NCBI GenBank assembly: GCA_003246035.1
Contig: QKBP01000006.1
Coordinates: 1-45,134 of the forward strand
Length of the DNA: 45,134 nt
Source of the DNA: Desulfuromonadaceae bacterium
Lineage (GTDB): Bacteria > Desulfobacterota > Desulfuromonadia > Desulfuromonadales > SZUA-401
Direction: 5' to 3'
Below the pieces are notes generated by a model. That model saw nothing but the letters and a program-made list of their open reading frames with translations. It was not told the DNA's origin and ran no database searches. This document shows, one piece after another, positions 9,536 to 18,457 of the stretch. Numbering within the stretch: position 1 is the first letter of the stretch; each line of letters starts with the position of its first letter. The position numbers were made by a program, and so were the translations under genes.

Positions 9536-12133
9536 TCAGGCGGACAAGGTCTGCTGGACGGTCGAAACGAATTGCTGGCGATCGAAGGGCTTGAGCATGA
9601 ATTCGTTGGCTCCCAGGGCCCGGGCCGATTCTCCGGTCATCGAGTTGCGGAACGCCGTGCACAGGATGATCGGGGTCGTGGAGCACTTCGTTCGGATCGC
9701 CTTGATCAGGTCAAGACCGTTGAGCCTGGGCATGGTCATGTCGGTGATCACCAGGTCGAAGTCCTCTGGGGCTGCGATGAAAAGCTGCAACGCCTTCTCG
9801 GGACAGGTGCTGGCGGTAACCCGGTAGCCGTGCTCCTCAAGAGTCTGCTGCCAAAGGGAGACGAGCGGCTCCTCGTCATCGACGAACAGGATATGTTCGG
9901 TCTGCGCGCTCGGGACCCTGGCGATCGTGGCCTCTCCGTCGGATTCAACGCCGCGCGGCAGGAAGATGCGGAAATGCGTCCCCTGGCCGGGCGACGATTC
10001 AACCTCGATGGCTCCCCCGTGGCCGGTCACGATGCCATGAACCACCGATAACCCCAGGCCGCTCCCCCGACCGCTCTCCTTGGTCGTGAAGTACGGTTCG
10101 AAGATGCGTCCCAGGGTTTGGGGCGCCATCCCCTGGCCGGTGTCCGCGACGGAGAGACAGAGGTAGGGGCCAGGATCGAGGAGCACATCACCGATCGCAT
10201 GCTCGTGCAGGAACGAGATCGAGTCGAGACGGATGCTCAGAGTCCCGCCGGCGGTTTCCATGGCATGGCAGGCGTTGGTCGCCAGGTTCATGACGATCTG
10301 GTGCATCTGGGTGTCGTCGGCCAAGAGCGTATCGTTGATCTCCTTCAGGTCGATGTCGAACTCGATCTGGGGAGAGGAGGTGGCCCTTAGCAGGGTGAGA
10401 GCCTCGGAGATGACCGCGCCGAGACGAATCATATGACGCTTCCCTTCGACCTGGCGCCCGAAGGTCAAAATCTGGTCGACCAGGTGGCGGGCCCGGTTTG
10501 CTGCCTGCAGGACCCGGTCGAGGTGGGCGTTGATGGTGGCCGAGTCGTGCTCATCTGCATACTTCGCCGCCTCGGTGTAGCCGATGACGGCGGTCAGGAT
10601 GTTGTTGAAGTCATGGGCGATGCCTCCGGCGAGGGTTCCGATGGCCTCCATGCGCTGTCGCTGGCGCATCTCCTCGTCGAATTTTTTCCGATCCGTGATG
10701 TCCGTGAAAATTCCCAGGACACCGCTGATCTGCTGTTCGCTGTCCAGCAAGGGGACCTTGCTGCAGAGCAGGCTTCGGACGCTGCCATCGGGGAGGCCGA
10801 ATGTGCGATCGCTGGTCAGCGAGGTCTTTTCGCCACGAATTATCCGTTCCTCACCCCTGAGGTGGAAGGCGCAATCTTCATCATTCCAGGGGAGTTCGGA
10901 GTCGTCGCGCCCGACGATCTCGCTGCCCGATTCGAGGCCAAAAAAACGCGCATAGTGACGGTTGCTCCCCTGGTAGCAGCCATCGGTCCCTTTCCAGTAC
11001 ACGGCGTGGGGGATCTGTTCGAGGATGTTTTCGAGCAGGGCATGCTTCATGCTGGCCTCTTCCTGGGCCATACGCCGTTCGGTGATGTCCCGGATCGATT
11101 CGATCGCGCCGACGCGGTTTCCCTGAGAGTCGAGCAGAGGTGAAGCCGTGCCCCACAGGTAGGTCTTTTTTTCCCCCTTGAGCAGGGTGATGGGTGATTC
11201 GTAGACCAGGGTGTCTCCATAGCGCCGGATCGCCGCGTACGTCGAGGTCAAGTCCTCTTCGGAACGCCCGACCATGTCGATCAGCATCGGCTGTCGCTTG
11301 CCGTAGAAGGGGAGGGCGTACTCGTGGTCTCCCCGGCCGAGGATCTGGTGCTTGCTGACGCCGGTCATGGTCTCCATGGCCCGGTTCCAGGCGACAACCT
11401 TCCCATCGCGGTCGATGACGAACGTGGCGTCGGGAAGGAATTCGATAACATCGAAGAGCCTGCGGTTGGCGTGGTGCAGCTTGATTTCCGTGGCCTGGCG
11501 CCTGATCTCGCTGATTCGGTAACGGGCGGCCAAGACCAGAAGGAGCGTCAGGACCAGGCAGGAGGCGCCGAAGAGAAAGATGGACGTGCGGTCGAGCAGG
11601 GTGTCGAGATGTTGCTTGCGCGTAGTGATGTCATAGTCGATTTCGAGAGCGCCGATTATGCTCCCTGCCGACATGACCGGGACGAAAGTCTGCACCAGTT
11701 CGATGCGCTCGGGAGAGGTCGGGTCGTACCGGAGGGTCCGGGTTTTGAAGACCGAGTAGGGCTTTCCGTTGGTGACCTGATCGAAGAAGAAGGAGGAGGT
11801 GATGCTGCGGTTGATCTCTTCAGATGCGGTGGAAAAGTAAATCTCGCCGGCTGGAGTATAGAGCTTGACCCCCTGGAGACCGTAGAGCTGCGAGAGCTTG
11901 TGCATCTCCCGGACGAGATCGCCGTACTCGAGGCGTTTCTGCAGCTTCCCCTCGTGTTCGGGGAAGGCGATGAGAGCCAGATGCTGGCCGATCCGCAGCG
12001 TGTCCCGTTCGGTGGCCTGAATCAAGATCCTGAGAACCGCAGGTTTGAGAAATAACGTATTGAAGGCCGGTAGAAGCGCGCTCAGGACCGCGGCAATCGC
12101 CAATGCGATGCCCAGGGGACGCAAGGTTTTCAT
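9536..12133 (-). CDS. Membrane-bound hybrid histidine kinase with two PAS domains and a receiver
   Basis: Sensor kinase of 865 residues. Membrane segments at about 6-28 and 184-204 bracket a periplasmic sensor region. Two PAS-type regions with PAC tails follow (about 222-352 and 360-482; IRDITERR and FTDITDRK mark their ends). The dimerisation domain carries His507 in AGGIAHDFNNIL, a style common in environmental hybrid kinases. The ATPase domain has NLATNACHAM, DTGQGM and SGLGLS. A C-terminal receiver has its acceptor Asp798 in VITDMTMP and Lys in MLKPF. The ATG at 12133 is favoured over an in-frame GTG two codons upstream because AGGAG is well spaced to it. No partner regulator is adjacent, so signal and target are unknown. 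Confidence 0.92.
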   Translation of the reverse strand: MKTLRPLGIALAIAAVLSALLPAFNTLFLKPAVLRILIQATERDTLRIGQHLALIAFPEHEGKLQKRLEYGDLVREMHKLSQLYGLQGVKLYTPAGEIYFSTASEEINRSITSSFFFDQVTNGKPYSVFKTRTLRYDPTSPERIELVQTFVPVMSAGSIIGALEIDYDITTRKQHLDTLLDRTSIFLFGASCLVLTLLLVLAARYRISEIRRQATEIKLHHANRRLFDVIEFLPDATFVIDRDGKVVAWNRAMETMTGVSKHQILGRGDHEYALPFYGKRQPMLIDMVGRSEEDLTSTYAAIRRYGDTLVYESPITLLKGEKKTYLWGTASPLLDSQGNRVGAIESIRDITERRMAQEEASMKHALLENILEQIPHAVYWKGTDGCYQGSNRHYARFFGLESGSEIVGRDDSELPWNDEDCAFHLRGEERIIRGEKTSLTSDRTFGLPDGSVRSLLCSKVPLLDSEQQISGVLGIFTDITDRKKFDEEMRQRQRMEAIGTLAGGIAHDFNNILTAVIGYTEAAKYADEHDSATINAHLDRVLQAANRARHLVDQILTFGRQVEGKRHMIRLGAVISEALTLLRATSSPQIEFDIDLKEINDTLLADDTQMHQIVMNLATNACHAMETAGGTLSIRLDSISFLHEHAIGDVLLDPGPYLCLSVADTGQGMAPQTLGRIFEPYFTTKESGRGSGLGLSVVHGIVTGHGGAIEVESSPGQGTHFRIFLPRGVESDGEATIARVPSAQTEHILFVDDEEPLVSLWQQTLEEHGYRVTASTCPEKALQLFIAAPEDFDLVITDMTMPRLNGLDLIKAIRTKCSTTPIILCTAFRNSMTGESARALGANEFMLKPFDRQQFVSTVQQTLSA

Positions 12134-12171
12134 GATCACTCCTGAAGGTCTGCGGAAAGCCGCTGCCTATG

Positions 12172-12194
12172 TGCAGCTTCCAACCTTAGCTGCA
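12172..12194. other. Hairpin between rhodanese-YceI gene and kinase gene
   Basis: TGCAGCT (12172-12178) and AGCTGCA (12188-12194) form a perfect 7-bp stem with a 9-nt loop. No T-run follows on either strand, so it is not a clear terminator. It could mark the end of the upstream minus-strand message or be a processing site. Confidence 0.3.
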
Positions 12195-12229
12195 GTGAGG
12201 CAAATGCGCAAGGAGTGATCCGTACGTTT

Positions 12230-13132
12230 TCAGGCGCTGATGACGAGAAGGATCTCCAGGCTCACCAGGTCGTAGACGATATGTTTTCCAAGGTACGCGA
12301 AGAAACGACTGGACCCGTAGATGGCCTCCCAGCGGGTCCGGTCGATGTCGAAGTGGGCCTCGATCACCCAATCCCCTTCACTGTTGCGGTTGAGCGTTGC
12401 GGCGAAATCGATCGGAGCCTTAACGCCGCGCATTTCGAGTTCGCCCTTGACATGGTGGTTGGGCTGGGTCGATGTGGCGCCGGGGATCGGATGGGCGCTG
12501 TCGAGAGTGAACGTCGCCGTGGGATAGCGCTCCGCCCAGAAGAAGTCGTCGGAGAGGAGGTGCTTGATCAGGACCTCCTTGAGGGGATTCCCGGCCAGGT
12601 CGAGGTTGTCGATACCGGTGAGAGAGACCTCGAAACGTCCTCGGACACGATCGGCCTGCGCCGTCAACTCCCCGGACTTCAGTGGTACGGTGCCCCAGTG
12701 TTTGCCGTTGGCGTTGCGGCCGGTCCAGCCGATGCGGCTTTTGGGGAGATCGACGCTGTAGCGGTCGTCGGGGAGATGCGGTCCTGCAACGTCATCGTCG
12801 GCCTCAGGGGCCTCCCCCTCGAGTGGACGGCCGGCATCGCGCCAGGCCTTGAGCCCCCCCCGCAGGATGGTCAGGTTGCGGTAGCCGGCCCGGGCGAGCT
12901 TCTCGACGGCGAAACTGGCCTCGTTGCTCGTGGCGCTGGCGCCGTACAGGAGCAGGGGGACCTCCGGGTCGTGGCTGATGGCCCGGATCTGGTCGATGAA
13001 GGTAACCTCGTAGACACAGGCGTTGTGCGCCCCGGGGATGTGAGCCTGGATATAACGTTCCTTGGGGAGGACGTCGACGAGCAGATAGGCCGACGTGTCG
13101 TCAAACTGTTCGAGGGGCTTGTCGTGGGGCAT
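12230..13132 (-). CDS. Rhodanese-like domain (Cys lost) fused to YceI domain
   Basis: Protein of 300 residues. Residues about 8-105 are rhodanese-like (VDVLPKERYIQAHIPGAHN and GYRNLTILRGGLKAWRDAGRPL). The active-site loop reads LLLYGASATSN, with Gly64 where the catalytic Cys should be; the only Cys of the domain is Cys39, outside the loop. Residues about 120-300 are a YceI-like lipocalin-type domain, a family that binds polyisoprenoid or similar amphiphiles, with GRFEVSLTGIDNLDL and PNHHVKGELEMRGV. No signal peptide is present, although most YceI proteins are periplasmic. GGGAGG lies upstream of the ATG. A sulfurtransferase activity looks unlikely; the domain may be a binding module. Confidence 0.85.
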   Translation of the reverse strand: MPHDKPLEQFDDTSAYLLVDVLPKERYIQAHIPGAHNACVYEVTFIDQIRAISHDPEVPLLLYGASATSNEASFAVEKLARAGYRNLTILRGGLKAWRDAGRPLEGEAPEADDDVAGPHLPDDRYSVDLPKSRIGWTGRNANGKHWGTVPLKSGELTAQADRVRGRFEVSLTGIDNLDLAGNPLKEVLIKHLLSDDFFWAERYPTATFTLDSAHPIPGATSTQPNHHVKGELEMRGVKAPIDFAATLNRNSEGDWVIEAHFDIDRTRWEAIYGSSRFFAYLGKHIVYDLVSLEILLVISA

Positions 13133-13197
13133 GCGAACCTCCCTGTTGCGACGGGGTTGTTACAAGGCTATCGCGTTCGGGAGGTAAGGCAACCGTC

Positions 13198-14580
13198 TCA
13201 GCCGAGCTCGTTGTAGTCACGCGCACGAAAGACCACCCCGAGTTCGCTGGCGACCCTGCGACACGCTTCCAGGTCGAGGCCGGGGAGGGCGACCGCCGTG
13301 GCGGTGACCTCCGGGATGACCCCGCGGGCCAGCCTGAGGAATTCCTTGACCGCTTCGTAGCCGGCTTCGCCGAACTCGGAGCGACACCATTTCTGGTAGG
13401 TGGAGGCGTCAGGCGCGTTGAGGGAGACTGAGATGCTGTCGACGAGGCCGACCAGTTCGGGGAGGACGTTGCGCCCGTGGACCAGGTTCGCCTGGCCATC
13501 GGTGTTGATACGGACCCTGACCCCCTGCTGCTTCAGCCAGCCGGCGATCTCCTTGACCACGTCGAGGCGCAGCAGCGACTCACCGTAACCGCAGAAGACC
13601 ACCTCTTCCCAGGCGGCGGGGTCGCCGATCGCTGCCTTGATCTCGTCGCTGTCGGGTTCACGCTCGAGGCAGAGCTGGTGCCCCTTGACGGTGAAGTCGC
13701 GAAACTTGGCGCAAAAGGTACAGCGGTTGGTGCAGCGGTTGGTGATGTTGAGGTAGAGGCTGCTGCGGATCGCGTAGGCAATCTGGCTCTGCTGGTCAAT
13801 GGTGCCGATCCCGAACAGGCGCCAGGCGTTCAGCGAGGTGATCCGCGCCACGTCCTGGATGCTGAGCCCCTTGAGCTCGGCGATCTTTTCAGCGGTCTTG
13901 CGGACATAGGCCGGCTCGTTGCGCTTGCCTCGGTAGGTCTGGGGAGCGAGATAAGGGCAATCGGTCTCGACCAGCAGGCGATCGATCGAGACGCTGCGCA
14001 CCACGTCCTGCAGATCCGTGTTTTTCGGGTAGGTAACCGGCCCGGCGATGGAGAGCGTGAAGCCGAGTTCGAGGCAGCGACGGGCCATCTCCACATTGCC
14101 GCTGAAGCAGTGCAGCACTCCGTGCAGGCCAGCACCTGCATCGGCGAGAATCGCAAGAACGTCGTCATGGGCATCGCGGTCATGGACAATGACCGGCAGG
14201 TCCAGTTCGCGGGCCAGCTCAAGTTGCTGGACAAAGGCCCTGCGCTGATCTTCCCTGGGCGAGCGATCTCGGTAGTAGTCGAGGCCGATCTCACCGATCC
14301 CGACGACCTTTTCTTCCCGGGCCAGCTGTTTCAGGGTGTCACGGACCCCGCTCGTAAAGGTCGCGGCGTCGTGGGGATGGACTCCGACAGCGGCAAACAC
14401 CGCCTGGTGGCGAAGCGCGATGGCGACACTCTCCCGTGAGCTTTCGAGGTCGCAGCCGATGGTCAGGATGTGGCTGATACCCTGGGCGTGGGCGCGGGAG
14501 ATCACCTCGGCCTGGTCGCTGCGGAACTGGCTGCTGTCGAGGTGAGCATGGGTGTCGACGAGCTGCGGCAGGGTGGTCAT
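13198..14580 (-). CDS. TatD-family metal-dependent hydrolase fused to a radical SAM domain
   Basis: Fusion of 460 residues. Residues 1 to about 258 are a TatD-type nuclease with the full metal set: His11/His13 in DTHAHLD, Glu97 in GIGEIGLDYY, His133, His157 in HCFSG and Asp207 in ETDCPY. Residues about 272-460 form a small radical SAM domain with Cys283-x3-Cys287-x2-Cys290 in NRCTNRCTFCAKF, followed by VFCGYGESLLR. This pairing is known as the TatD-linked radical SAM family, sometimes as separate genes. The ATG at 14580 has GGAGAG upstream, so longer frames are rejected. It is the last gene of the tmk-holB-PSP1-metG run. The radical SAM substrate is unknown. Confidence 0.92.
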   Translation of the reverse strand: MTTLPQLVDTHAHLDSSQFRSDQAEVISRAHAQGISHILTIGCDLESSRESVAIALRHQAVFAAVGVHPHDAATFTSGVRDTLKQLAREEKVVGIGEIGLDYYRDRSPREDQRRAFVQQLELARELDLPVIVHDRDAHDDVLAILADAGAGLHGVLHCFSGNVEMARRCLELGFTLSIAGPVTYPKNTDLQDVVRSVSIDRLLVETDCPYLAPQTYRGKRNEPAYVRKTAEKIAELKGLSIQDVARITSLNAWRLFGIGTIDQQSQIAYAIRSSLYLNITNRCTNRCTFCAKFRDFTVKGHQLCLEREPDSDEIKAAIGDPAAWEEVVFCGYGESLLRLDVVKEIAGWLKQQGVRVRINTDGQANLVHGRNVLPELVGLVDSISVSLNAPDASTYQKWCRSEFGEAGYEAVKEFLRLARGVIPEVTATAVALPGLDLEACRRVASELGVVFRARDYNELG

Positions 14581-14601
14581 GGGGATATCTCTCCAAACGA
14601 T

Positions 14602-14624
14602 CGGGGCGCCAGTAAGGCGCCCCG
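14602..14624. other. Strong GC hairpin between metG and tatD/radical SAM
   Basis: CGGGGCGCC (14602-14610) and GGCGCCCCG (14616-14624) form a perfect 9-bp stem with a 5-nt loop. In the direction of transcription (minus) it is followed by ATCGTTTGG rather than a T-run. It looks more like an intercistronic processing or attenuation element than an intrinsic terminator. On the plus strand it is followed by only a short GTTT. Confidence 0.45.
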
Positions 14625-14665
14625 TTTCAAGTGTAAACCAGGTGTGAAGGTTCTGGCCAGTCCGG

Positions 14666-16198
14666 CTACTCACCCTCGATGCGCGGAAAGAGCGGCTGGG
14701 CCTTGGCGATCATGCTGCCGGGGGGGAGTACACCCCAGGAGTCCTGTCCCACGAGCTGGGACTTGGCCGGATCGCAGCCGAGGATCTCCAGCATCGCTTC
14801 GCTGGTGCCGGGCATGAATGGTGCTAGCAGCAGGGCAATCAGGCGTTGGGCCTCCATGAGGTTGTACATCACGGTGCCGAGTCGTTCCTTGTCCGCCTCG
14901 TTCTTGGCCAATGCCCAGGGAGCGGTGTCGTCGATGTACTTGTTGCCGGCCCGTACCAGCTCCCAGATGACCTGGAGCGCCTTGTTGAAAGCCAGCTCGT
15001 CCATCAACCGGTCGACCTCGGCGAGCGCTTTGGGGAAACGTCCCTGGAACTCGCCGTCGGCGGCTTCATCGCCGGTCGGGGCCGGGAGGGTTCCGGCGAA
15101 ATACTTGTTGACCATGGCGCTGGTACGACTGATCAGGTTCCCGAGGTCGTTGGCGAGATCGGAGTTGATACGGTGCACCAGCGCGGTGTGGGAGAAGTCG
15201 CCGTCGAGGCCGAAGGGAACCTCCCGCAGCAGGAAGTAGCGGATCGCGTCGACGCCGTACTTGTCGACCAGCATGTTGGGTTCCACCACGTTGCGCAGGC
15301 TCTTGCTCATCTTCTGTCCCTCGACCGTCCACCAGCCGTGGGCGAAGACCTTCTTGGGGAGGGGGAGTCCCGCCGCGAGCAGAAAGGTCGGCCAGTAGAC
15401 GGTGTGAAAGCGCAGGATGTCCTTGCCGATCACGTGCACGTCGGCGGGCCAGAATTTCGCGTAGTTGCCTTCCTCGTCGCCGGGGTAGCCGAGGGCCGAG
15501 ATGTAGTTGGTGAGGGCGTCGAACCAGACGTAGAGGACGTGGCGGTCGTTGCCCGGGACAGGAATTCCCCACGAGAAGGTGGTGCGTGATATGGAGAGGT
15601 CGCGGAGCCCCTCGCGCACGAAGCTCAGGATCTCGTTGCGCCGGGTGCGGGGCTGGATGAACTCGGGGTTCTCCTCGATATGCTTGAGCAGGGCATCCTG
15701 GTACTTGCTCATGCGGAAGAAATACGATTCCTCCTTGAGCTTGTCGGTCGGCCGTCCGCAATCGGGGCAGTTGCCGTCGAGCAGTTGGGTCTCCGTCCAG
15801 AAGGTCTCGCAGGGGGTGCAGTACCAGTCCTCGTACTCGCCGAGGTAGATGTCTCCTTGCGCCTCGATACGCGTGAACATCTCCTTGACGGCCCGTTTGT
15901 GGCGTTCCTGGGTCGTGCGGATGAAGTCGGTGTGGGAGGTGTTGAGCTTCTCCCACAGTGCCTGGAAGCGTTTGACCACGCGGTCGGCGAGCTCTTCGGG
16001 GGTCTCTCCCTGAGACTGAGCGGCCTTCTCGACCTTCTGTCCATGTTCGTCGGTGCCGGTGAGGAAAAACACCTCGTAGCCGCGCGATCGCTTGTAGCGG
16101 GCAAGGACGTCGCACGCCAGGGTCGTGTAGGCGTGGCCGATATGCGGCACGTCGTTGACGTAGTAGATCGGCGTGGTGAGGTAAAAGCTCTTGCTCAT
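14666..16198 (-). CDS. metG: Methionyl-tRNA synthetase, short form
   Basis: Class I aminoacyl-tRNA synthetase of 510 residues that charges tRNA-Met. HIGH is intact at residues 19-22 and KMSKS at 296-300. A zinc knuckle is formed by Cys127/Cys130 and Cys144/Cys147. The anticodon-binding helical domain follows (about 345-500). The C-terminal EMAP/tRNA-binding domain of E. coli-type enzymes is absent. This short architecture is common in other lineages, and the missing domain may exist as a separate protein. The ATG at 16198 has AGGAG 5 nt upstream. It sits between PSP1/ricT and tatD, a conserved grouping. Confidence 0.97.
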   Translation of the reverse strand: MSKSFYLTTPIYYVNDVPHIGHAYTTLACDVLARYKRSRGYEVFFLTGTDEHGQKVEKAAQSQGETPEELADRVVKRFQALWEKLNTSHTDFIRTTQERHKRAVKEMFTRIEAQGDIYLGEYEDWYCTPCETFWTETQLLDGNCPDCGRPTDKLKEESYFFRMSKYQDALLKHIEENPEFIQPRTRRNEILSFVREGLRDLSISRTTFSWGIPVPGNDRHVLYVWFDALTNYISALGYPGDEEGNYAKFWPADVHVIGKDILRFHTVYWPTFLLAAGLPLPKKVFAHGWWTVEGQKMSKSLRNVVEPNMLVDKYGVDAIRYFLLREVPFGLDGDFSHTALVHRINSDLANDLGNLISRTSAMVNKYFAGTLPAPTGDEAADGEFQGRFPKALAEVDRLMDELAFNKALQVIWELVRAGNKYIDDTAPWALAKNEADKERLGTVMYNLMEAQRLIALLLAPFMPGTSEAMLEILGCDPAKSQLVGQDSWGVLPPGSMIAKAQPLFPRIEGE

Positions 16199-16236
16199 GG
16201 TCGCTCCTGGCACGAAAAATTCATGATTTCGAAAGG

Positions 16237-17469
16237 TTAGTCCTGGCCCTTGTCCGGCGAGGGAGCCCCGCCGTCACCCCCCTGGCCGCCACCGCGTTTG
16301 CCGCGCCGGCGCCGGCGCGGACGGCGCCGCTTCTTCCGCTCCCCGTCCTCGGAGGGGGGCTGCGTCTCGGGGCCAGGCTTTCTGTCCGGCTTGTTTTCCG
16401 CTGACGGCTGGGTCTCGTCGTGTCCGGACTGTCCGCGCGAAGGTTTGCGCTGCGGGCGCTCGCGACGTCCTTCGGGTGGCGGCGCCTTGTCCGATTTCGG
16501 CTTGTCGCCGCCCGGAACAGGCTGCTCGACGGTACCGCTGCGGATTTCGTCGGCGCTGACCACGTCGGTGCGATCGTCGCGCCGAATGGTGACCTGCTGG
16601 CGGAGAATGTCGATCTGGGCGACCTCCACCGTCTCTTCGCCGAGCCTGACCTTGCGCCCGCATTTGGGCAGCCCCTTTTTCAGTGAGCAGTAGGTCTCGT
16701 ACTCGTAGCCGAGGCAACAGAGCAGTCGACCGCACTGGCCGCTGATCTTGCTCGGGTTGAGGGCCAGGCCCTGCTCCTTGGCCATTTTGACCGACACCGG
16801 CTCGAATTCGCGCAGGAACGAGCAGCAGCACAGTTCGCGCCCGCAGACACCTAGGCCTCCGATCAGCTTGGCCTCGTCGCGGACACCGATCTGGCGCATC
16901 TCGATGCGGGTGTGGAAGTGGTGGGCCAGGTCCTTGACCAGTTCGCGGAAATCGACACGTCCGTCGGCGGTGAAATAGAAGATGATCTTCGAGCCGTCGA
17001 ACAAGTATTCCGCCTTGACCAGCTTCATCTCCATGTTCCGCTCGGCGGCGCGACTCCGGCAGTAGCGGAGAGCCTCGGATTCTCTCTGGGCGTGCCGTTC
17101 GGCCGACTCGAGATCCTTGTCGTTGGCCAGACGCAGTACGCTCTTCAGGTTGTCGGGGGCACGTGAGGCCGGAACGTCACGTGTCTCGAGGACCACCGTG
17201 CCGAGAGCCTTGCCGCGGTCGGTCTCCACGACCACCTGGTTGCCGTGGTGAAGGTCGAGGTGACGGGCGTCGAAGTCGTACAGTTTCCCGGCGTCCCGAA
17301 ACTTGATGGCTACGACGCGGAAGGTCTTCTCTCCCCTGTCATTGGCCTCCTGAGTCGGGTCGTTCGCTGAACTTTTCGCGGGCTCTGTAGCCTCTGTCGC
17401 GGTCGGCGGGGATGTCGCCTCCTGCGGCGGGGCTTCGCTTTCGGGTCTGTCGTTCTTGTCGTTGTTCAT
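16237..17469 (-). CDS. PSP1-domain protein (RicT/YaaT-like) with Arg-rich tail
   Basis: Protein of 410 residues. The central PSP1 domain (about 50-290) has the RicT/YaaT hallmarks: RLANDKDLESAERH, VKAEYLFDGSKIIFYFTADGRVDFRELVKDLA, and a cysteine-rich core with GGLGVCGRELCCCSF and CGRLLCCLGYEYETY. In Bacillus, RicT with RicA/RicF forms an Fe-S complex that assists RNase Y-dependent RNA processing. No ricA or ricF is seen here, so transfer of that role is uncertain. The N-terminal 45 residues are acidic and Pro/Thr/Glu-rich. The C-terminal ~100 residues are low complexity, ending in RKKRRRPRRRRRGKR and a Gly-rich stretch, which suggests RNA or membrane contact. The ATG at 17469 lies 19 nt after holB. 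Confidence 0.92.
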   Translation of the reverse strand: MNNDKNDRPESEAPPQEATSPPTATEATEPAKSSANDPTQEANDRGEKTFRVVAIKFRDAGKLYDFDARHLDLHHGNQVVVETDRGKALGTVVLETRDVPASRAPDNLKSVLRLANDKDLESAERHAQRESEALRYCRSRAAERNMEMKLVKAEYLFDGSKIIFYFTADGRVDFRELVKDLAHHFHTRIEMRQIGVRDEAKLIGGLGVCGRELCCCSFLREFEPVSVKMAKEQGLALNPSKISGQCGRLLCCLGYEYETYCSLKKGLPKCGRKVRLGEETVEVAQIDILRQQVTIRRDDRTDVVSADEIRSGTVEQPVPGGDKPKSDKAPPPEGRRERPQRKPSRGQSGHDETQPSAENKPDRKPGPETQPPSEDGERKKRRRPRRRRRGKRGGGQGGDGGAPSPDKGQD

Positions 17470-17488
17470 GGGTGTCCGGATATCCGTA

Positions 17489-18457
17489 TCAGGCGGCGAG
17501 ACGCATGAGCAGCACTTCGACCGCCAGTTGGGTGTTGACATTACGCTCGAGGTGGCGGCGACATTCCATCACCGCTTCGAGCTTTCGCAGCAGGGCGAGT
17601 ACAGTCTCGCGACCCGCTTCGCGACGGATCTTCTCCATTAGGTCGATGTTGACCAGTTCCTGCTCGGGACGTGCGTGGCTAAAAAGCAGAAGGTCGCGGT
17701 AGAAGGCGAGCAGGATTTCCAGTACGTCCGGAAGGGTTTCCTTCTCCTCGCTGAGCGCCTTGGCCAGCTCGAACAGTGGGACAACGCTCCCGGGGGAGAG
17801 CGCGGTAATGGCCTTGAGGAGATCGCGACGGCGGCCGATATAGAATTCCCGGTCGCGGCCGAGCGCCTTCTTGAAACTCCCTTCGGCCAGGGTTGCCAGC
17901 AGGTGCCCCTCCGTGTCGTCGAGGCCGAGCTTCTCGGTCAGCGACGCCTTCAACTTTTCCAGCGGCAGGTGGCCGAACTGCAGGCGCTGGCAGCGGGAGC
18001 GGATCGTCGGCAGCAGCCGCTCCGGCTGGTGGGTGAGCAGGATGAAGAGCGCTTCGCCCTGAGGTTCCTCGAGAGTCTTGAGGAGCGCATTGCCGGCGGC
18101 CTGGTTCATCGCCTCGGCCCCGACGATCAGGGCGATCTTGCGTGGCGCCTCGAGAGGGCGCAGAGACATCTGGCGCTGCAGCTCTCTCACCTGTTCGATC
18201 TTGATGTATTTGCCATCCGGTTCGAGCAGGTGGAGGTCCGGATGATTGTGGTGATCGATTTTCCGACAGGCCGGGCAGTCGCCGCAGCCTTCCCCCTCCT
18301 GGCAGAAGATCAGGCGTGCCAGCGCCTGGGCCATGAGCGCCTTGCCGACCCCTTCCGGACCTTCGAAGAGGTAGGCCTGGGCGAGCCGTCCACCGGCTAC
18401 TGCCCGGCGCAGGATGTCCTTCTGACGCTCATGTCCGAGTATCCGCGCAAAGGTCAT
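17489..18457 (-). CDS. holB: DNA polymerase III delta' subunit
   Basis: Clamp-loader subunit of 322 residues, AAA+ family. The P-loop is GPEGVGKA with Ala in place of the usual Thr/Ser, in keeping with delta' often not being an active ATPase. A zinc module is present in CQEGEGCGDCPACRK, and the arginine-finger SRC motif is conserved in IRSRCQRL. NALLKTLEEP is a further family signature. It overlaps tmk by the sequence ATGA, so the pair is translationally coupled. The tmk-holB pairing is widespread in bacteria. Confidence 0.94.
   Translation of the reverse strand: MTFARILGHERQKDILRRAVAGGRLAQAYLFEGPEGVGKALMAQALARLIFCQEGEGCGDCPACRKIDHHNHPDLHLLEPDGKYIKIEQVRELQRQMSLRPLEAPRKIALIVGAEAMNQAAGNALLKTLEEPQGEALFILLTHQPERLLPTIRSRCQRLQFGHLPLEKLKASLTEKLGLDDTEGHLLATLAEGSFKKALGRDREFYIGRRRDLLKAITALSPGSVVPLFELAKALSEEKETLPDVLEILLAFYRDLLLFSHARPEQELVNIDLMEKIRREAGRETVLALLRKLEAVMECRRHLERNVNTQLAVEVLLMRLAA

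Noticed and set aside
17489..18457. HolB P-loop substitution as a sign of a pseudogene
   Set aside because: delta' subunits often have inactive ATP sites; the zinc module and SRC motif are intact and the frame is full length.
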